Below are positions 1 to 8,795 of a stretch of 64,000 bases of DNA, in pieces. Origin of the DNA: JAWKWH01 sp040830725 (lineage in GTDB: Bacteria; Pseudomonadota; Alphaproteobacteria; Rhizobiales; Rhizobiaceae). Below the pieces are notes generated by a model. It did no database searches. It saw nothing but the letters and a program-made list of their open reading frames with translations, and was not told the DNA's origin. The position numbers were made by a program, and so were the translations under genes. The stretch lies in the NCBI GenBank assembly GCA_040830725.1, contig JBFOMG010000010.1, positions 62,001-126,000 on the forward strand, written 5' to 3'. Each line of letters starts with the position of its first letter. Positions within the stretch are counted from its first letter, which is position 1.

Positions 1-1293
1 GACATGCTCAACCAGTGTGTCTCGCGCCTGGAACGGTATGGAACCCCGTTTTCGGTGTTTTATCTCGACCTTGACCGCTTCAAGCTTGTCAATGACAGCA
101 GCGGTCATCTTGTTGGCGACAAACTGCTCGTTGAGGTCGGTAAACGCATCCGCGAAGAAGTGCGGGAAAGCGACATTGTTTCACGGCTAGGCGGCGACGA
201 ATTCGCGATCATCCTGCCCAATCTTTCGGACAGTTCAGAAGCATCCGTTCTGGCCGAGCGATTGGTCAGGTCGATTGAAAAACCGTTTGAGATCGACACT
301 GAAACGCTGACCATCGGTCTGAGCGTCGGCATCGCCATTGCGCCGATCAATGGAACCCGCCCTGACCAAATCCTTCGCAATGCAGACCTGGCGCTCTATC
401 GCGCCAAGGAAGAAGGCCGCGGAATGTACCGGTTCTTTGAGGCGGAAATGGATTCCAACGCCCGCGAACGGCGGATGCTGGAGATCGAACTTCGCCAGGC
501 ATTGGCTGACGGCGAATTTGTGCTGCACTACCAGCCGCTCGTCGAAGCGGAAAACGGCGAGCCTACCGGATTCGAGGCGCTGGTCCGCTGGGATCACCCG
601 ATACGCGGAATTGTCCCGCCGGCGGAGTTCATCCCGATCGCCGAGCAATCGGGGCTTATCCGCGAGATTGGCGACTGGACAATTCGCGAAGCGTGTCAGG
701 CCGCATGCGACTGGCCGAGCGAAATGACAGTTGCGGTCAATCTTTCGCCAAAACACTTCATGCTTTCCGATATTGAGGAAGTTGTCCGCAACGCGTTGGC
801 AGAGTCGGGCCTCAGACCTGGCCGGCTCGAACTTGAGATTACCGAAAGCCTGCTGATTGACCGGTCTGAAGAGGTGCTGGACAAGCTTGGCAATCTGAAG
901 GATCTGGGCGTCACCATAGCAATGGACGACTTCGGCACCGGATATTCGAGCCTTTCCTACCTGCTCAAATTCCCGTTCGACAAAATCAAGATCGATCGTT
1001 CGTTTGTCACCGCGTTGACAACCGACCCTGCCGCGCGCGACATCCTTCGCTCCATCGTGGCACTTGGAAAGACCTTGAAGATGAACATCACGGCCGAGGG
1101 CGTTGAAAACAGCGAACAGGCCGATTTTCTCAAGGAAGTCGCATGCAATCACTTCCAGGGATATCTTTTCTCCAAACCGATGGGTCCGGACGAAATGGCC
1201 GGATATCTGCTGGGTGAGTTTCAGTCGGAAATCGCCGAAGCATTGGCAGGCGAACAGGAACCCGGCAGCGAAGAGGAACGCAAATCAGCGTGA
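1..1293 (+). CDS. GGDEF-EAL cyclic-di-GMP enzyme, C-terminal part (cut by window start)
   Basis: Bifunctional c-di-GMP turnover protein missing its N-terminus: the reading frame is open to base 1 and the usual DxLTGLxNR opening of a GGDEF domain is upstream of the window. The GGDEF signature is intact (SRLGGDEFAII), with an RESD inhibitory I-site five residues before it. The EAL domain follows with EALVRW, NLSPKHF, ELEITESL, DDFGTGYSS, KIKID and ITAEGVEN, so the metal and catalytic residues appear present. By motif it could both make and hydrolyse c-di-GMP; which dominates is not visible. Any upstream sensor or membrane domain is outside the window. Confidence 0.93.
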   Translation, partial: DMLNQCVSRLERYGTPFSVFYLDLDRFKLVNDSSGHLVGDKLLVEVGKRIREEVRESDIVSRLGGDEFAIILPNLSDSSEASVLAERLVRSIEKPFEIDTETLTIGLSVGIAIAPINGTRPDQILRNADLALYRAKEEGRGMYRFFEAEMDSNARERRMLEIELRQALADGEFVLHYQPLVEAENGEPTGFEALVRWDHPIRGIVPPAEFIPIAEQSGLIREIGDWTIREACQAACDWPSEMTVAVNLSPKHFMLSDIEEVVRNALAESGLRPGRLELEITESLLIDRSEEVLDKLGNLKDLGVTIAMDDFGTGYSSLSYLLKFPFDKIKIDRSFVTALTTDPAARDILRSIVALGKTLKMNITAEGVENSEQADFLKEVACNHFQGYLFSKPMGPDEMAGYLLGEFQSEIAEALAGEQEPGSEEERKSA

Positions 1294-1327
1294 CGCTTGC
1301 GTCGGCACCGGTTGCCGGCCCGCCCAA

Positions 1328-2494
1328 TCAGTTTTTCACCCGGTTACCGGTTCCCGGCAGCGTCCCCTCCAGTTTGCAGATGATCGACAACATCACCTCA
1401 TCGGCGCCGCCACCAATGGAGGCAAGCCGCCCGTCGCGATAGGCGCGGCTCACCGGATTGTCCCAGGTGAATCCCATTCCTCCCCAATATTGCAGACACG
1501 AATCGGCAACTTCACGCATCAGGCGGCCACATTTGAGCTTCGCCATCGATGCCAACCGGGTGACATCCTTGCCCGACACATACTGTTCAATGGCATCCCA
1601 GGTCAGCGACCGCAAAGCCTCCACCTCCGTGCGCAATTCGGCAAGCCGGAAATGGATGACCTGATTATCCAGCAGCGGCCTGCCGAACGCTTGCCGCGAC
1701 GACGTGTATTCGATGGTGGAGTCAATCAGTTTGTCCAGGCCCTTGAGCGAATTGGCGGCCGCCCACAGTCGCTCCTCCTGAAACTGCAGCATTTGCATGG
1801 TGAAGCCCATGCCCTCCTGGCCGATGAGATTGGCTGACGGTACCCGGACATTATCGAAAAACAGCTGTGCCGTATCCGAAGAGTTCATGCCGATCTTGGT
1901 AATCTTCTGACGTTCTATTCCCGGCGAATCCATTGGCACGACAATGAGTGATTTGTTCTTGTGTGCCGGCCCTTCCGAAGTGTTTGCCAAAAGACAACAC
2001 CAGTCCGCCTTCATGCCGTTGGTGATCCACATCTTGGTGCCGGAGATGACATAGTCGCCGCCGTCTTTCCTGGCCGTGGTCTTGACTGCAGCCACATCGG
2101 ACCCGCCGCCGGGTTCGGACACGCCGAGACAACCGACCATGTCGCCGGCGATGGCAGGTGCAAGATAGTTGCTCTTGATATCATCGGACCCAAAACGGTT
2201 CATCGCCGGCGTGCACATGTCGGTTTGAACACCAATCGCCATGGGAACCGCGCCGCAATCAACTGCACCCAGCTCCTCGGCCATCACCATCGAATAGGAA
2301 AAATCCAGTCCGAGACCGCCATATTCGGGGTCGTATTTGATCCCGAGCAGACCCAGATCGCCCAGCTTCTTGAACAGTTCGTGCGAGGGAAACTGTTCCG
2401 CCGCTTCCCATTCATCCACATTGGGGTTGATTTCCGCTTCGACGAACTTGGCGACAGTGCGGCGAAGTTCGTTGTGTTCGGCTGTAAATTGCAT
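1328..2494 (-). CDS. acyl-CoA dehydrogenase
   Basis: FAD-dependent dehydrogenase that forms the alpha,beta double bond in an acyl-CoA. The full family architecture is present in about 388 residues: N-terminal helical domain, middle beta domain with GCLGVSEPGGGSD and the WITNG motif, and C-terminal helical domain with QYWGGMGF. The start is placed at the ATG at 2494 (MQFTAEHNEL), which has GGGAGA upstream; an in-frame TTG at 2512 would add six residues but lies inside that Shine-Dalgarno. It is divergent from the SCP2-like gene, 177 bases away, suggesting a shared lipid or acyl-CoA context. The chain-length specificity cannot be read. Confidence 0.93.
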   Translation of the reverse strand: MQFTAEHNELRRTVAKFVEAEINPNVDEWEAAEQFPSHELFKKLGDLGLLGIKYDPEYGGLGLDFSYSMVMAEELGAVDCGAVPMAIGVQTDMCTPAMNRFGSDDIKSNYLAPAIAGDMVGCLGVSEPGGGSDVAAVKTTARKDGGDYVISGTKMWITNGMKADWCCLLANTSEGPAHKNKSLIVVPMDSPGIERQKITKIGMNSSDTAQLFFDNVRVPSANLIGQEGMGFTMQMLQFQEERLWAAANSLKGLDKLIDSTIEYTSSRQAFGRPLLDNQVIHFRLAELRTEVEALRSLTWDAIEQYVSGKDVTRLASMAKLKCGRLMREVADSCLQYWGGMGFTWDNPVSRAYRDGRLASIGGGADEVMLSIICKLEGTLPGTGNRVKN

Positions 2495-2671
2495 GCCTGT
2501 TTCTCCCGGCAATGAGCGGTGTTTCTCTGCCTGCAGAAACCGCCGGCTTTTCGAACGCTAAGTCACGTTAACGTAAACGTCAATGTCTTGCGTTTCTATG
2601 CTTTGTGTGCTCATTGGCGGCAACGGAATCAATCCTGTCACAATCAGTTCAAATCAAAATGGAGACACCTG

Positions 2672-2953
2672 ATGAGCATGGACGCAATCGCGGAAAAGAT
2701 GGGTAAAAGTGCCGATGGAAGCGGATTTTCGCGTTCCGTCAAGTTCGACTGCGGCGATGACGGCGTCATCGTGATTGATGGGGAATCGGTGTCGACCGAA
2801 GACAAGGAGGCCGAGTGCACCATTTCCCTGTCCAAAGAAGATCTGGAAGCCATGATCGCCGGTGAACTGGACCCGACCGCGGCCTTCATGCAGGGCAAGC
2901 TCAAAATCGACGGCGACATGTCGGTGGCAATGGCGCTCAGCCAGATCATCTGA
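2672..2953 (+). CDS. SCP2 sterol-binding domain protein
   Basis: A 93-residue single-domain protein of the SCP2 family, which binds lipids or acyl-CoAs in a hydrophobic pocket. The typical C-terminal pattern FMQGKLKIDGDMSVAMAL is present. The start is the ATG at 2672, preceded by GGAGAC at 2661; an earlier in-frame start at 2519 would add 51 residues with no family resemblance. It lies divergent to an acyl-CoA dehydrogenase and convergent to a TetR gene. A role in fatty-acid handling is inferred from family and neighbours. Confidence 0.88.
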   Translation: MSMDAIAEKMGKSADGSGFSRSVKFDCGDDGVIVIDGESVSTEDKEAECTISLSKEDLEAMIAGELDPTAAFMQGKLKIDGDMSVAMALSQII

Positions 2954-2973
2954 TCGCAAGCCGAAAGGAAATC

Positions 2974-3013
2974 AGGCCACACCGTGATGCCGGGATCGGG
3001 TGCAGTGTGGCCT
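2974..3013. terminator. candidate bidirectional terminator hairpin
   Basis: A 9-bp perfect inverted repeat, AGGCCACAC and GTGTGGCCT, with a 22-base loop, lies between the convergent SCP2-like and TetR genes and touches the TetR stop codon. There is no clear T-run, so it may act weakly or with Rho. Confidence 0.45.
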
Positions 3014-3645
3014 CAGTTGGCAGGCTCCTGTCGACCAAAAATTTTCAGGAAATTGGCCAGCGCCTGTTCCGAGCGCCGGTGTATGAAGGTTTGATCTGGC
3101 GCTGGTTCGCGACCGATGACGCGCCGGATCTGCAAATCACCAACCAACAGGTTGATGTAGATCGACGCCGCTTCACCAGCATCGCCAATATCAAGCCCTC
3201 TCTCACCGGCGGCCCTGGCAATGATTCTGCCAATCAACGGTGCTATAGTTTCTCGCCCCGACTTTGAAATCTCCCGACCAAGTTCCCCTGTCGGATCGGA
3301 TGCCGCCGCCCGGTTCAGCGATACCGCTCTCGGACCCGTCAGCATGGACAGCAATATTGGGCCCATTTGACGCAATGTCTCGACTGCAGGTGAGCCCGCG
3401 GAAAGCCCCTCCTCCAGCAACTTTTTGATTTCCGAGGCGTTATGAGTAACCAACGCACGAAATAATCCGCGTTTGTCACCATACCAGCGATACAAGGTCT
3501 CGTTGGATGCTTTTGCGTGCCGCGCAATCTTGAGCATCGACACACCCTCATAGCCATATTTGTCGAGCACCGCATAGGCGGCTTTTTCTATCTGCCTTTG
3601 GCGTGCGGCTTTGTTTTCTTCACGCAATTCGAATCTTCCGGTCAC
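3013..3645 (-). CDS. TetR family transcriptional regulator
   Basis: A TetR-type repressor of about 210 residues. The N-terminal helix-turn-helix reads MLKIARHAKASNETLYRWYG, followed by a variable ligand-binding domain. The GTG at 3645 is preferred because GGAA lies 10 bases upstream; a TTG at 3654 is also in frame but too close to that site. It is divergent from a two-gene membrane-protein operon, and two near-identical palindromic sites lie between them, so it probably represses both directions. Its ligand is unknown. Confidence 0.87.
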   Translation of the reverse strand: MTGRFELREENKAARQRQIEKAAYAVLDKYGYEGVSMLKIARHAKASNETLYRWYGDKRGLFRALVTHNASEIKKLLEEGLSAGSPAVETLRQMGPILLSMLTGPRAVSLNRAAASDPTGELGREISKSGRETIAPLIGRIIARAAGERGLDIGDAGEAASIYINLLVGDLQIRRVIGREPAPDQTFIHRRSEQALANFLKIFGRQEPAN

Positions 3646-3657
3646 AGTTGACAATTT

Positions 3658-3675
3658 CCGTACACTAAATTACGG
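3658..3675. promoter_or_regulatory. putative TetR operator, copy 1
   Basis: CCGTACACTAAATTACGG, an 18-bp site with CCGTA/TACGG arms, lies directly upstream of the TetR start. It matches copy 2 at 3687-3704 in 15 of 18 positions, on the same 29-base period. Binding here would block the TetR ribosome site and promoter region. Confidence 0.6.
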
Positions 3676-3686
3676 ATAGCTTCAAA

Positions 3687-3704
3687 CCGTACATGAAATT
3701 ACGC
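3687..3704. promoter_or_regulatory. putative TetR operator, copy 2
   Basis: CCGTACATGAAATTACGC, the second copy of the site at 3658-3675, ends 16 bases before the GTG start of the divergent membrane-protein gene. Its placement fits repression of that operon. Confidence 0.6.
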
Positions 3705-3720
3705 TTTTGGAGTATTTGCC

Positions 3721-4110
3721 GTGCCCTTTTCAACAAATCTTGCCACCGCAGCACTCACCGTCCTGATTATCCTTCAGTCGGTAATGCTGATTTCGCTGTT
3801 TGCCGGAGTTCCACCGCATCCGCCAGCCGCAACTCCTGCATTCGGCATGGGGCCCTTTATCGGTTCGTCAGTTGCCTTCGCTGCATCTGCTCTGATCATT
3901 GGTGTGACTTCCTCACACACTGGGCGAGCTTTCGGCGTGGTCGCGGCGGTTATGGCGCTTGTCTCTTTTGGGCCTCAAAAATACGTCGATCCGCAGTTCC
4001 ATTTGATTTGGCCTGCCGTTCTGACGGCTCAATTGACTACCGTCATCCTCATAGTGTTGGTGTTCAAATCCGTTCGCACCAAAACTGAAGGTGCAAACGA
4101 TGCCGCATAA
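3721..4110 (+). CDS. small membrane protein, four predicted helices
   Basis: A 129-residue, mostly hydrophobic protein with about four membrane-spanning stretches (near residues 8-28, 45-62, 68-85 and 98-118). No family was recognised. It starts at a GTG with GGAG 8 bases upstream. Its 3' end overlaps the start of a DUF1772-like gene by 11 bases, so the two are probably translated together and act together in the inner membrane. The divergent TetR gene with twin operators suggests an inducible unit. Confidence 0.75.
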   Translation: MPFSTNLATAALTVLIILQSVMLISLFAGVPPHPPAATPAFGMGPFIGSSVAFAASALIIGVTSSHTGRAFGVVAAVMALVSFGPQKYVDPQFHLIWPAVLTAQLTTVILIVLVFKSVRTKTEGANDAA

Positions 4111-4603
4111 GTTTGCTATAGTGACCGGATTCACCGCAATTTTGTTCGCAGGCGCCATCTTCGGTTTCTTTTATGCCTGGGTCTGCTCGACAATGTGGGG
4201 GCTTGACGAAACAGACCCGCACATCGCGATTCCGGCAATGCAGGCTATAAACGCATCCGTTCGCAACGTGGTGTTTTTCCCGGCGTTCTTCCTCACTCCC
4301 GTTGTCCTCGCAATTGCTGCAGTGATTGCTTATCGGATAAATGCGAGGAACTCGGCAGCCTTGTTTCTTGCTGCAGCGCTCCTCTATCTTGTCGGAGCTT
4401 TCCTGCCGACTTTAGCGGTCAATGTTCCCATGAACGAGGCCTTGGCGGCCATTTCGGTACCGGAAGATCCGGAATCTGCTCGAACAATCTGGTTGGAATA
4501 CTCTCTACCGTGGCAATCTTGGAACCTTGTCCGCACAGTTGCTACTGCAGCGGTGCTTCTGCTTTGCGCCGGTGGTCTCTACAGTTTGCGCAAAGCAAAT
4601 TAA
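4100..4603 (+). CDS. DUF1772-like membrane protein (anthrone-oxygenase-like family)
   Basis: About 167 residues with four predicted membrane helices and the conserved late motifs of the DUF1772 family: NVPMNEAL near residue 110 and a WQSWNLVR motif near residue 140. Some family members are called anthrone oxygenases, but most bacterial ones have no proven function, so no reaction is assigned. The ATG at 4100 is chosen because GAAGG lies just upstream; an in-frame GTG at 4091 is less likely. It overlaps the preceding small membrane-protein gene. Confidence 0.78.
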   Translation: MPHKFAIVTGFTAILFAGAIFGFFYAWVCSTMWGLDETDPHIAIPAMQAINASVRNVVFFPAFFLTPVVLAIAAVIAYRINARNSAALFLAAALLYLVGAFLPTLAVNVPMNEALAAISVPEDPESARTIWLEYSLPWQSWNLVRTVATAAVLLLCAGGLYSLRKAN

Positions 4604-4689
4604 TCGGTGACACGGCCGTCATACGCGATGGCCCGCAAAGCCGAGCCACCAGCCAACATCGTCGATTGCCGTCGGACCCTTGAACTTTG

Positions 4690-4720
4690 CTTCCGGCTCA
4701 TCAATGTTGAGAGCCGGAGG
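4690..4720 (+). promoter_or_regulatory. hairpin covering the amidase ribosome binding site
   Basis: TCCGGCTC (4692-4699) can pair with GAGCCGGA (4711-4718) across an 11-base loop, extended by two further pairs. The 3' arm contains most of the GGAGGG Shine-Dalgarno (4716-4721) for the amidase at 4732. It could mask that site in the mRNA, or serve as a weak terminator for the upstream membrane genes. Confidence 0.4.
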
Positions 4721-4731
4721 GAATGGCCTGA

Positions 4732-5922
4732 ATGCAATCCGATACGCTCAATGCATTTGTCGCTGATGCCGACAAACCGGTTGCCAATGCTGATCAAGGA
4801 CCGCTGTCAGGCGCAACGTTGGCGGTCAAGGACATATTTGACGTCGAAGGCTATCCTACCGGCTGCGGCAATCCCCAGAAGCTTGCCGACGCCCAGCCGG
4901 CTGCCCAAACCGCTCCAGCGGTAAAAGCACTCCTTGGCGCTGGCGCCCGCTTCGTTGGCAAGACGCAGACGGACGAGTTGGCATTTTCGCTGACCGGTGA
5001 CAATGTCCACTATCCCCAGCCGGTCAATCCCCGTGCGCCTGGCAGGGTAACCGGCGGCTCGTCATCCGGGTCGGCGGCGGCCGTGTCCGGAGGTCTGGCC
5101 GATATTGCTACCGGATCCGACACAGGCGGGTCAATCCGCGCGCCTGCAAGCTACTGCGGTTTGGTGGGCTTGCGTACAACACATGGCCGCATTTCTCTTG
5201 CCGGAACGATGCCCTTGGCTCCCTCCTTCGATACATTCGGATGGTTTGCCCGTGACGGTGCGCTCTATGAGGCGGTGGCAAACGTCCTGCTCGGTGAGGA
5301 CGGAGATCGCACACCCCTGACGCGCCCGATACGGCTGCCAGTTCTGGAAAATCTGATCGATGTCGAGGCTGCGCAGGCTTACAGTGATGCGCGCATCTTT
5401 GTTGAGCGGCAGACCCGGACTCCGATCGTCGTGGAGAACTTCGGCCACGATACAGATGACCTCTACTGGTGCTTTCGCAATCTTCAGGCCGAAGAGGCCT
5501 GGCAGTGCCATCGCGACTGGTTGTCGGCAGAAGACCGCAAGCTAGGGCCCGGAACAAGGCAGAGGCTCGAGTTTGGCAAATCTGTTTCAAATGAAACAGT
5601 CGCTAGTGAAACCGGGCGCCGCGATGCATTTCGCTCTGATCTCGGCGAGGTGATCGGCTCCGACGGGTACATCATCATGCCAACCGTACCGGGTCCTGCT
5701 CCGCTTCGGGCGGCTTCTTTCGACGAGCAGCAGGCGTATCGCGAACGCGCACTTCGGCTTTTGTGCCTGTCGGGATTGGCTGGATTCCCGCAGATCACCC
5801 TGCCGCTCGCCGAGGTGGATGGAGCACCTTTCGGACTTTCCTTGTTGGGACCGCCCGGCCGAGACCGTGCACTGATTTCACTTGGCCGGATGATATTGAA
5901 AGCTGCGGCGAGGGACGGATAA
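4732..5922 (+). CDS. amidase signature family protein
   Basis: A 396-residue amidase of the Ser-cisSer-Lys family, which hydrolyses carboxamides to acids and ammonia. The triad is visible: Lys in TLAVKDIFDV, the cis-Ser in GGSSSGSAAAV, and the nucleophile Ser in GSDTGGSIRAP. The length is on the short side for the family. It starts at an ATG with GGAGGG about 11 bases upstream, inside a hairpin. A LysR gene follows after only two bases, so the two are probably cotranscribed. The substrate is unknown. Confidence 0.9.
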   Translation: MQSDTLNAFVADADKPVANADQGPLSGATLAVKDIFDVEGYPTGCGNPQKLADAQPAAQTAPAVKALLGAGARFVGKTQTDELAFSLTGDNVHYPQPVNPRAPGRVTGGSSSGSAAAVSGGLADIATGSDTGGSIRAPASYCGLVGLRTTHGRISLAGTMPLAPSFDTFGWFARDGALYEAVANVLLGEDGDRTPLTRPIRLPVLENLIDVEAAQAYSDARIFVERQTRTPIVVENFGHDTDDLYWCFRNLQAEEAWQCHRDWLSAEDRKLGPGTRQRLEFGKSVSNETVASETGRRDAFRSDLGEVIGSDGYIIMPTVPGPAPLRAASFDEQQAYRERALRLLCLSGLAGFPQITLPLAEVDGAPFGLSLLGPPGRDRALISLGRMILKAAARDG

Positions 5923-5924
5923 GC

Positions 5925-6833
5925 ATGGATACACTGACCCGCATGCGCGCATTCATTGAGGTGGTCGACGCCGAGGGGTTTTCGGCCGCGGCACGGCGTA
6001 TTGGCAAGTCAAAGGCGCTGCTGTCAAAATATGTTCGTGAATTGGAAGACGATCTTGGCGCACTATTGCTGAATCGCACAACCCGCCAATTCTCGCTTAC
6101 CGAAACCGGTCATACCTACTATCTGCGTGCACAGGAAATCGTCCGTGACGTAGACAGCCTCGCCGATGCTGTCCGGGATACCAGCGGGGACATCCGTGGC
6201 CGCATCAAATTGTCGGCATCAAGAAGTTTTGCCGATGCGCCAATTGGTCAGTCATTGGTTGATTTTGCGATGGCGCATCCGGATATCGTGATGGACATCA
6301 GCCTGGATGATCGCATTGTCGATCTGGTCGAAGAGGGATTTGACCTGGGAATCCGGATCACCCAGATGGACAATTCGTCGCTCATCGCCCGCAAGCTTAG
6401 CAAATTCTCCGTCAGGCTGTGTGCAACACCTGCAGCGATCGACAAATTTGGCAAACCAGCACACCCCAACGATCTGGCAAATGTGCCGTGCATCGTGGAC
6501 ACCAATGGCCGGTGGCGCAACAACTGGGCATTTAGGGAAAAAGACGGTTCACCATTTTCTGTAGCGGTTTCCGGTCCCATGGAGGTCAACAGCCCACTGG
6601 CGGTCAAGGCAGCTCTTCTTTCGGGATTGGGATTTTCGTTAATTCCCGAATTCTCGGTCGAAGAAGAGATTGAAAACGGGAAATTGGTGCCGCTTCTGGA
6701 TGACTACATCGATCTCGGCAGCGGCATTTTTGCGGTCTACCCGCATCGCAGATATCTGCCTGCCAAGGTGAGAACCTTGGTCGACTTTCTGGTTGACTGG
6801 TTTAAAAAGCGGGAAAAGCAACTCGCGGATTAA
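5925..6833 (+). CDS. LysR family transcriptional regulator
   Basis: About 302 residues. An N-terminal winged helix-turn-helix (MDTLTRMRAFIEVVDAEGF, then SKALLSKYVRELEDDLG) is followed by a periplasmic-binding-protein-like effector domain. The ATG at 5925 is two bases after the amidase stop codon; a longer frame from 5763 lies inside the amidase and is rejected. Cotranscription with the amidase is unusual for LysR genes, which are more often divergent from their targets. The inducer is not known. Confidence 0.9.
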   Translation: MDTLTRMRAFIEVVDAEGFSAAARRIGKSKALLSKYVRELEDDLGALLLNRTTRQFSLTETGHTYYLRAQEIVRDVDSLADAVRDTSGDIRGRIKLSASRSFADAPIGQSLVDFAMAHPDIVMDISLDDRIVDLVEEGFDLGIRITQMDNSSLIARKLSKFSVRLCATPAAIDKFGKPAHPNDLANVPCIVDTNGRWRNNWAFREKDGSPFSVAVSGPMEVNSPLAVKAALLSGLGFSLIPEFSVEEEIENGKLVPLLDDYIDLGSGIFAVYPHRRYLPAKVRTLVDFLVDWFKKREKQLAD

Positions 6834-6891
6834 TCAAATTTCTGCCGCGATTGTGTTAGAATCATACTTCGCTGTATTCGGAGGGTGATTG

Positions 6892-7542
6892 TTGGCTCAT
6901 TTCCGCACAAAATCGATGCTGGCGCTACTCAGCGCCGCCGTCTTGATTGCGCCGGGCCAACTGCGCTCCCATCCCCACGTCTTCGCCGAGGCCCGCCTTG
7001 ATGTCGTTGTCGAAGACAACCGAATGGCAGCCCTGCGTCATGTCTGGCGATTCGATGAATTGTTCACCTCTACGGTGCTGGTGGAATTCGACCTGAACAG
7101 CGATTTGAAACTCGACGACGAGGAACTGGCGACGGTGGCCAGCGTGGTTCACGAATCGCTTGCCGACTTCGACTATTTCCAGTTTGTGACCGCCGACGGC
7201 AAGGACGTCGCCATGAAGGCACCGGAAAAATTGATTGCGGACCTGCAGGACGGGCAATTGATCGTCCTGTTCGAGAGTAAGCCGAAGGAAACGCGGCCGC
7301 TTGCATCAAAGACTGCCATCGGTGTTTATGATCCGACTTTCTACACCGCGATCGATTTCATCGAAGACGACATGATCAATGTCGAAAACCTGCCCGCCTC
7401 CTGCAAACAGGAAGTCGTGCGCCCCGATCCGGATGAGGCGATTGCGCAAAACCAGCAATCCCTCACCGAGGCATTTTTCGATCCAAACGACACCAACGAT
7501 TTAAGCAAGATGTTCGCCACCAGGTTGGAGCTCTCATGCTAA
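6892..7542 (+). CDS. DUF1007 periplasmic protein, partner of NicO exporter
   Basis: About 216 residues with an N-terminal signal peptide (LALLSAAVLIAPGQLRS) and the SHPHVFAEA opening typical of DUF1007. Members usually sit beside NicO/RcnA-type nickel-cobalt exporters and may bind metal in the periplasm. It starts at TTG; two tandem TTG codons (6889 and 6892) follow GGAGG, and 6892 has the better spacing. It overlaps the NicO gene by 7 bases, so translation is coupled. Confidence 0.85.
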   Translation: MAHFRTKSMLALLSAAVLIAPGQLRSHPHVFAEARLDVVVEDNRMAALRHVWRFDELFTSTVLVEFDLNSDLKLDDEELATVASVVHESLADFDYFQFVTADGKDVAMKAPEKLIADLQDGQLIVLFESKPKETRPLASKTAIGVYDPTFYTAIDFIEDDMINVENLPASCKQEVVRPDPDEAIAQNQQSLTEAFFDPNDTNDLSKMFATRLELSC

Positions 7543-8591
7543 TCAATTGGGGTGGGGGCACGGATTGGCGAAAATCGGCTTGTCTTACCGGTCTCGTAAT
7601 CGCCACTATCGTGCTGCCATCCGTTGCCGCGGCGCAGAATTCGCTTGGCATCGGTACCGGTGAGGCCACAACGCCCTCGACCGGCCTGTTTGCCGGCACC
7701 ATGGCGTGGATCAATGCCATGCAGCAGGATTTCTACCGTTCGCTGACCGGTGCATTGAAGCAGATGCGCGAGGAGCCTGCCCAACTGTGGATTCTCATCG
7801 GCCTGTCCTTTGCCTATGGCGTGTTTCACGCTGCCGGCCCGGGTCACGGCAAGGCGGTCATCTCATCCTATATGCTGGCAAATGAAGTGGTTCTCAAAAG
7901 GGGAATCATTTTGTCTTTTCTGTCAGCGTTTTTGCAGGGAGCGACCGCGATCATCGTGATGGGGCTTGTGTTTCTCCTGTTTCGCGGAACATCCATCTCG
8001 ATGGGCGACGCCGCGGGTTTTCTGGAAGTAGCGAGCTATGCACTGATTGCCGGTTTTGGCGCTTATCTCTTGATCCGAAAGTTGAAACCTCTCTTCTTTC
8101 GGCAAGTAGCGCCCATCTCGCTTTCAGCTGCTGGAACCGGGCACAATCATGTGCATGATGGTCATGTGCATGATCACCATGCTCATGACCATCACCACCA
8201 TGGCGATGGCGAGGTCTGCGAGACCTGCGGCCATTCGCACGCTCCCGAACCGCACATGCTGAGAGGCGAGCAATTCGACTGGCGGTCGGCCTGGGCGGCC
8301 ATCGCCGCAGTCGGTATAAGACCATGCTCCGGCGCATTGATCGTGTTGACCTTCGCGTTTTTAAACCAGCTCTGGTTGGGCGGCATTGCATCGGTGATCG
8401 CCATGTCGATCGGCACCGCCATTACCGTGTCGGTTTTGGCGTGCATGGCTGTCCTGGCCAAATCGGCGGCAATGCGCGTTTCCGGCAGCGGCGTGATGGG
8501 TAAATCCGTACACACAGCCATTGAAATCGCTGGTGCGTCATTCATCCTGGTTATCGGACTTGTCCTGCTGACGGCAAAGCTCAGCGTCTGA
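7536..8591 (+). CDS. NicO-family nickel/cobalt transporter with His-rich loop
   Basis: A 351-residue inner-membrane protein of the NicO/RcnA type. Family motifs are HAAGPGHGKAV (near residue 98) and GIRPCSGAL in the second half. A cytoplasmic or periplasmic loop at residues 203-240 carries 15 histidines plus a CETCGHSH stretch and probably binds metal. The N-terminus looks like a signal or first membrane helix. It is coupled to the DUF1007 gene by a 7-base overlap. Export of nickel or cobalt is the family role; direction and metal here are inferred. Confidence 0.9.
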   Translation: MLINWGGGTDWRKSACLTGLVIATIVLPSVAAAQNSLGIGTGEATTPSTGLFAGTMAWINAMQQDFYRSLTGALKQMREEPAQLWILIGLSFAYGVFHAAGPGHGKAVISSYMLANEVVLKRGIILSFLSAFLQGATAIIVMGLVFLLFRGTSISMGDAAGFLEVASYALIAGFGAYLLIRKLKPLFFRQVAPISLSAAGTGHNHVHDGHVHDHHAHDHHHHGDGEVCETCGHSHAPEPHMLRGEQFDWRSAWAAIAAVGIRPCSGALIVLTFAFLNQLWLGGIASVIAMSIGTAITVSVLACMAVLAKSAAMRVSGSGVMGKSVHTAIEIAGASFILVIGLVLLTAKLSV

Positions 8592-8600
8592 CGAAGCGCA

Positions 8601-8795
8601 TCAACGGCGCGACCGGCCGCGCAGCCAGAAGATGGCAAAGAACGCACCAACAAAACAAACAGCCACTACTCCGGCAACCACTGTGGAGTATTCACCAAGA
8701 GCCAGCATCACGGTTGGCAGGAAGTAAGCGCCCAAACCAAACGCTGCCACAATGATGAAAGCAGCTATGGCGGCATTGCGGTTATTGCGATCCAT
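8601..8795 (-). CDS. small two-helix membrane protein
   Basis: 64 residues with two predicted membrane helices (about 8-28 and 36-58) and an Arg-rich tail (RGRSRR). No family was recognised. Its start overlaps the end of the acetyltransferase gene by 14 bases, which supports it being a real gene in one transcription unit with it. Confidence 0.65.
   Translation of the reverse strand: MDRNNRNAAIAAFIIVAAFGLGAYFLPTVMLALGEYSTVVAGVVAVCFVGAFFAIFWLRGRSRR

Noticed and set aside
235..1152. 305-residue minus-strand frame opposite the GGDEF-EAL gene
   Set aside because: Shadow of a gene with complete catalytic motifs.
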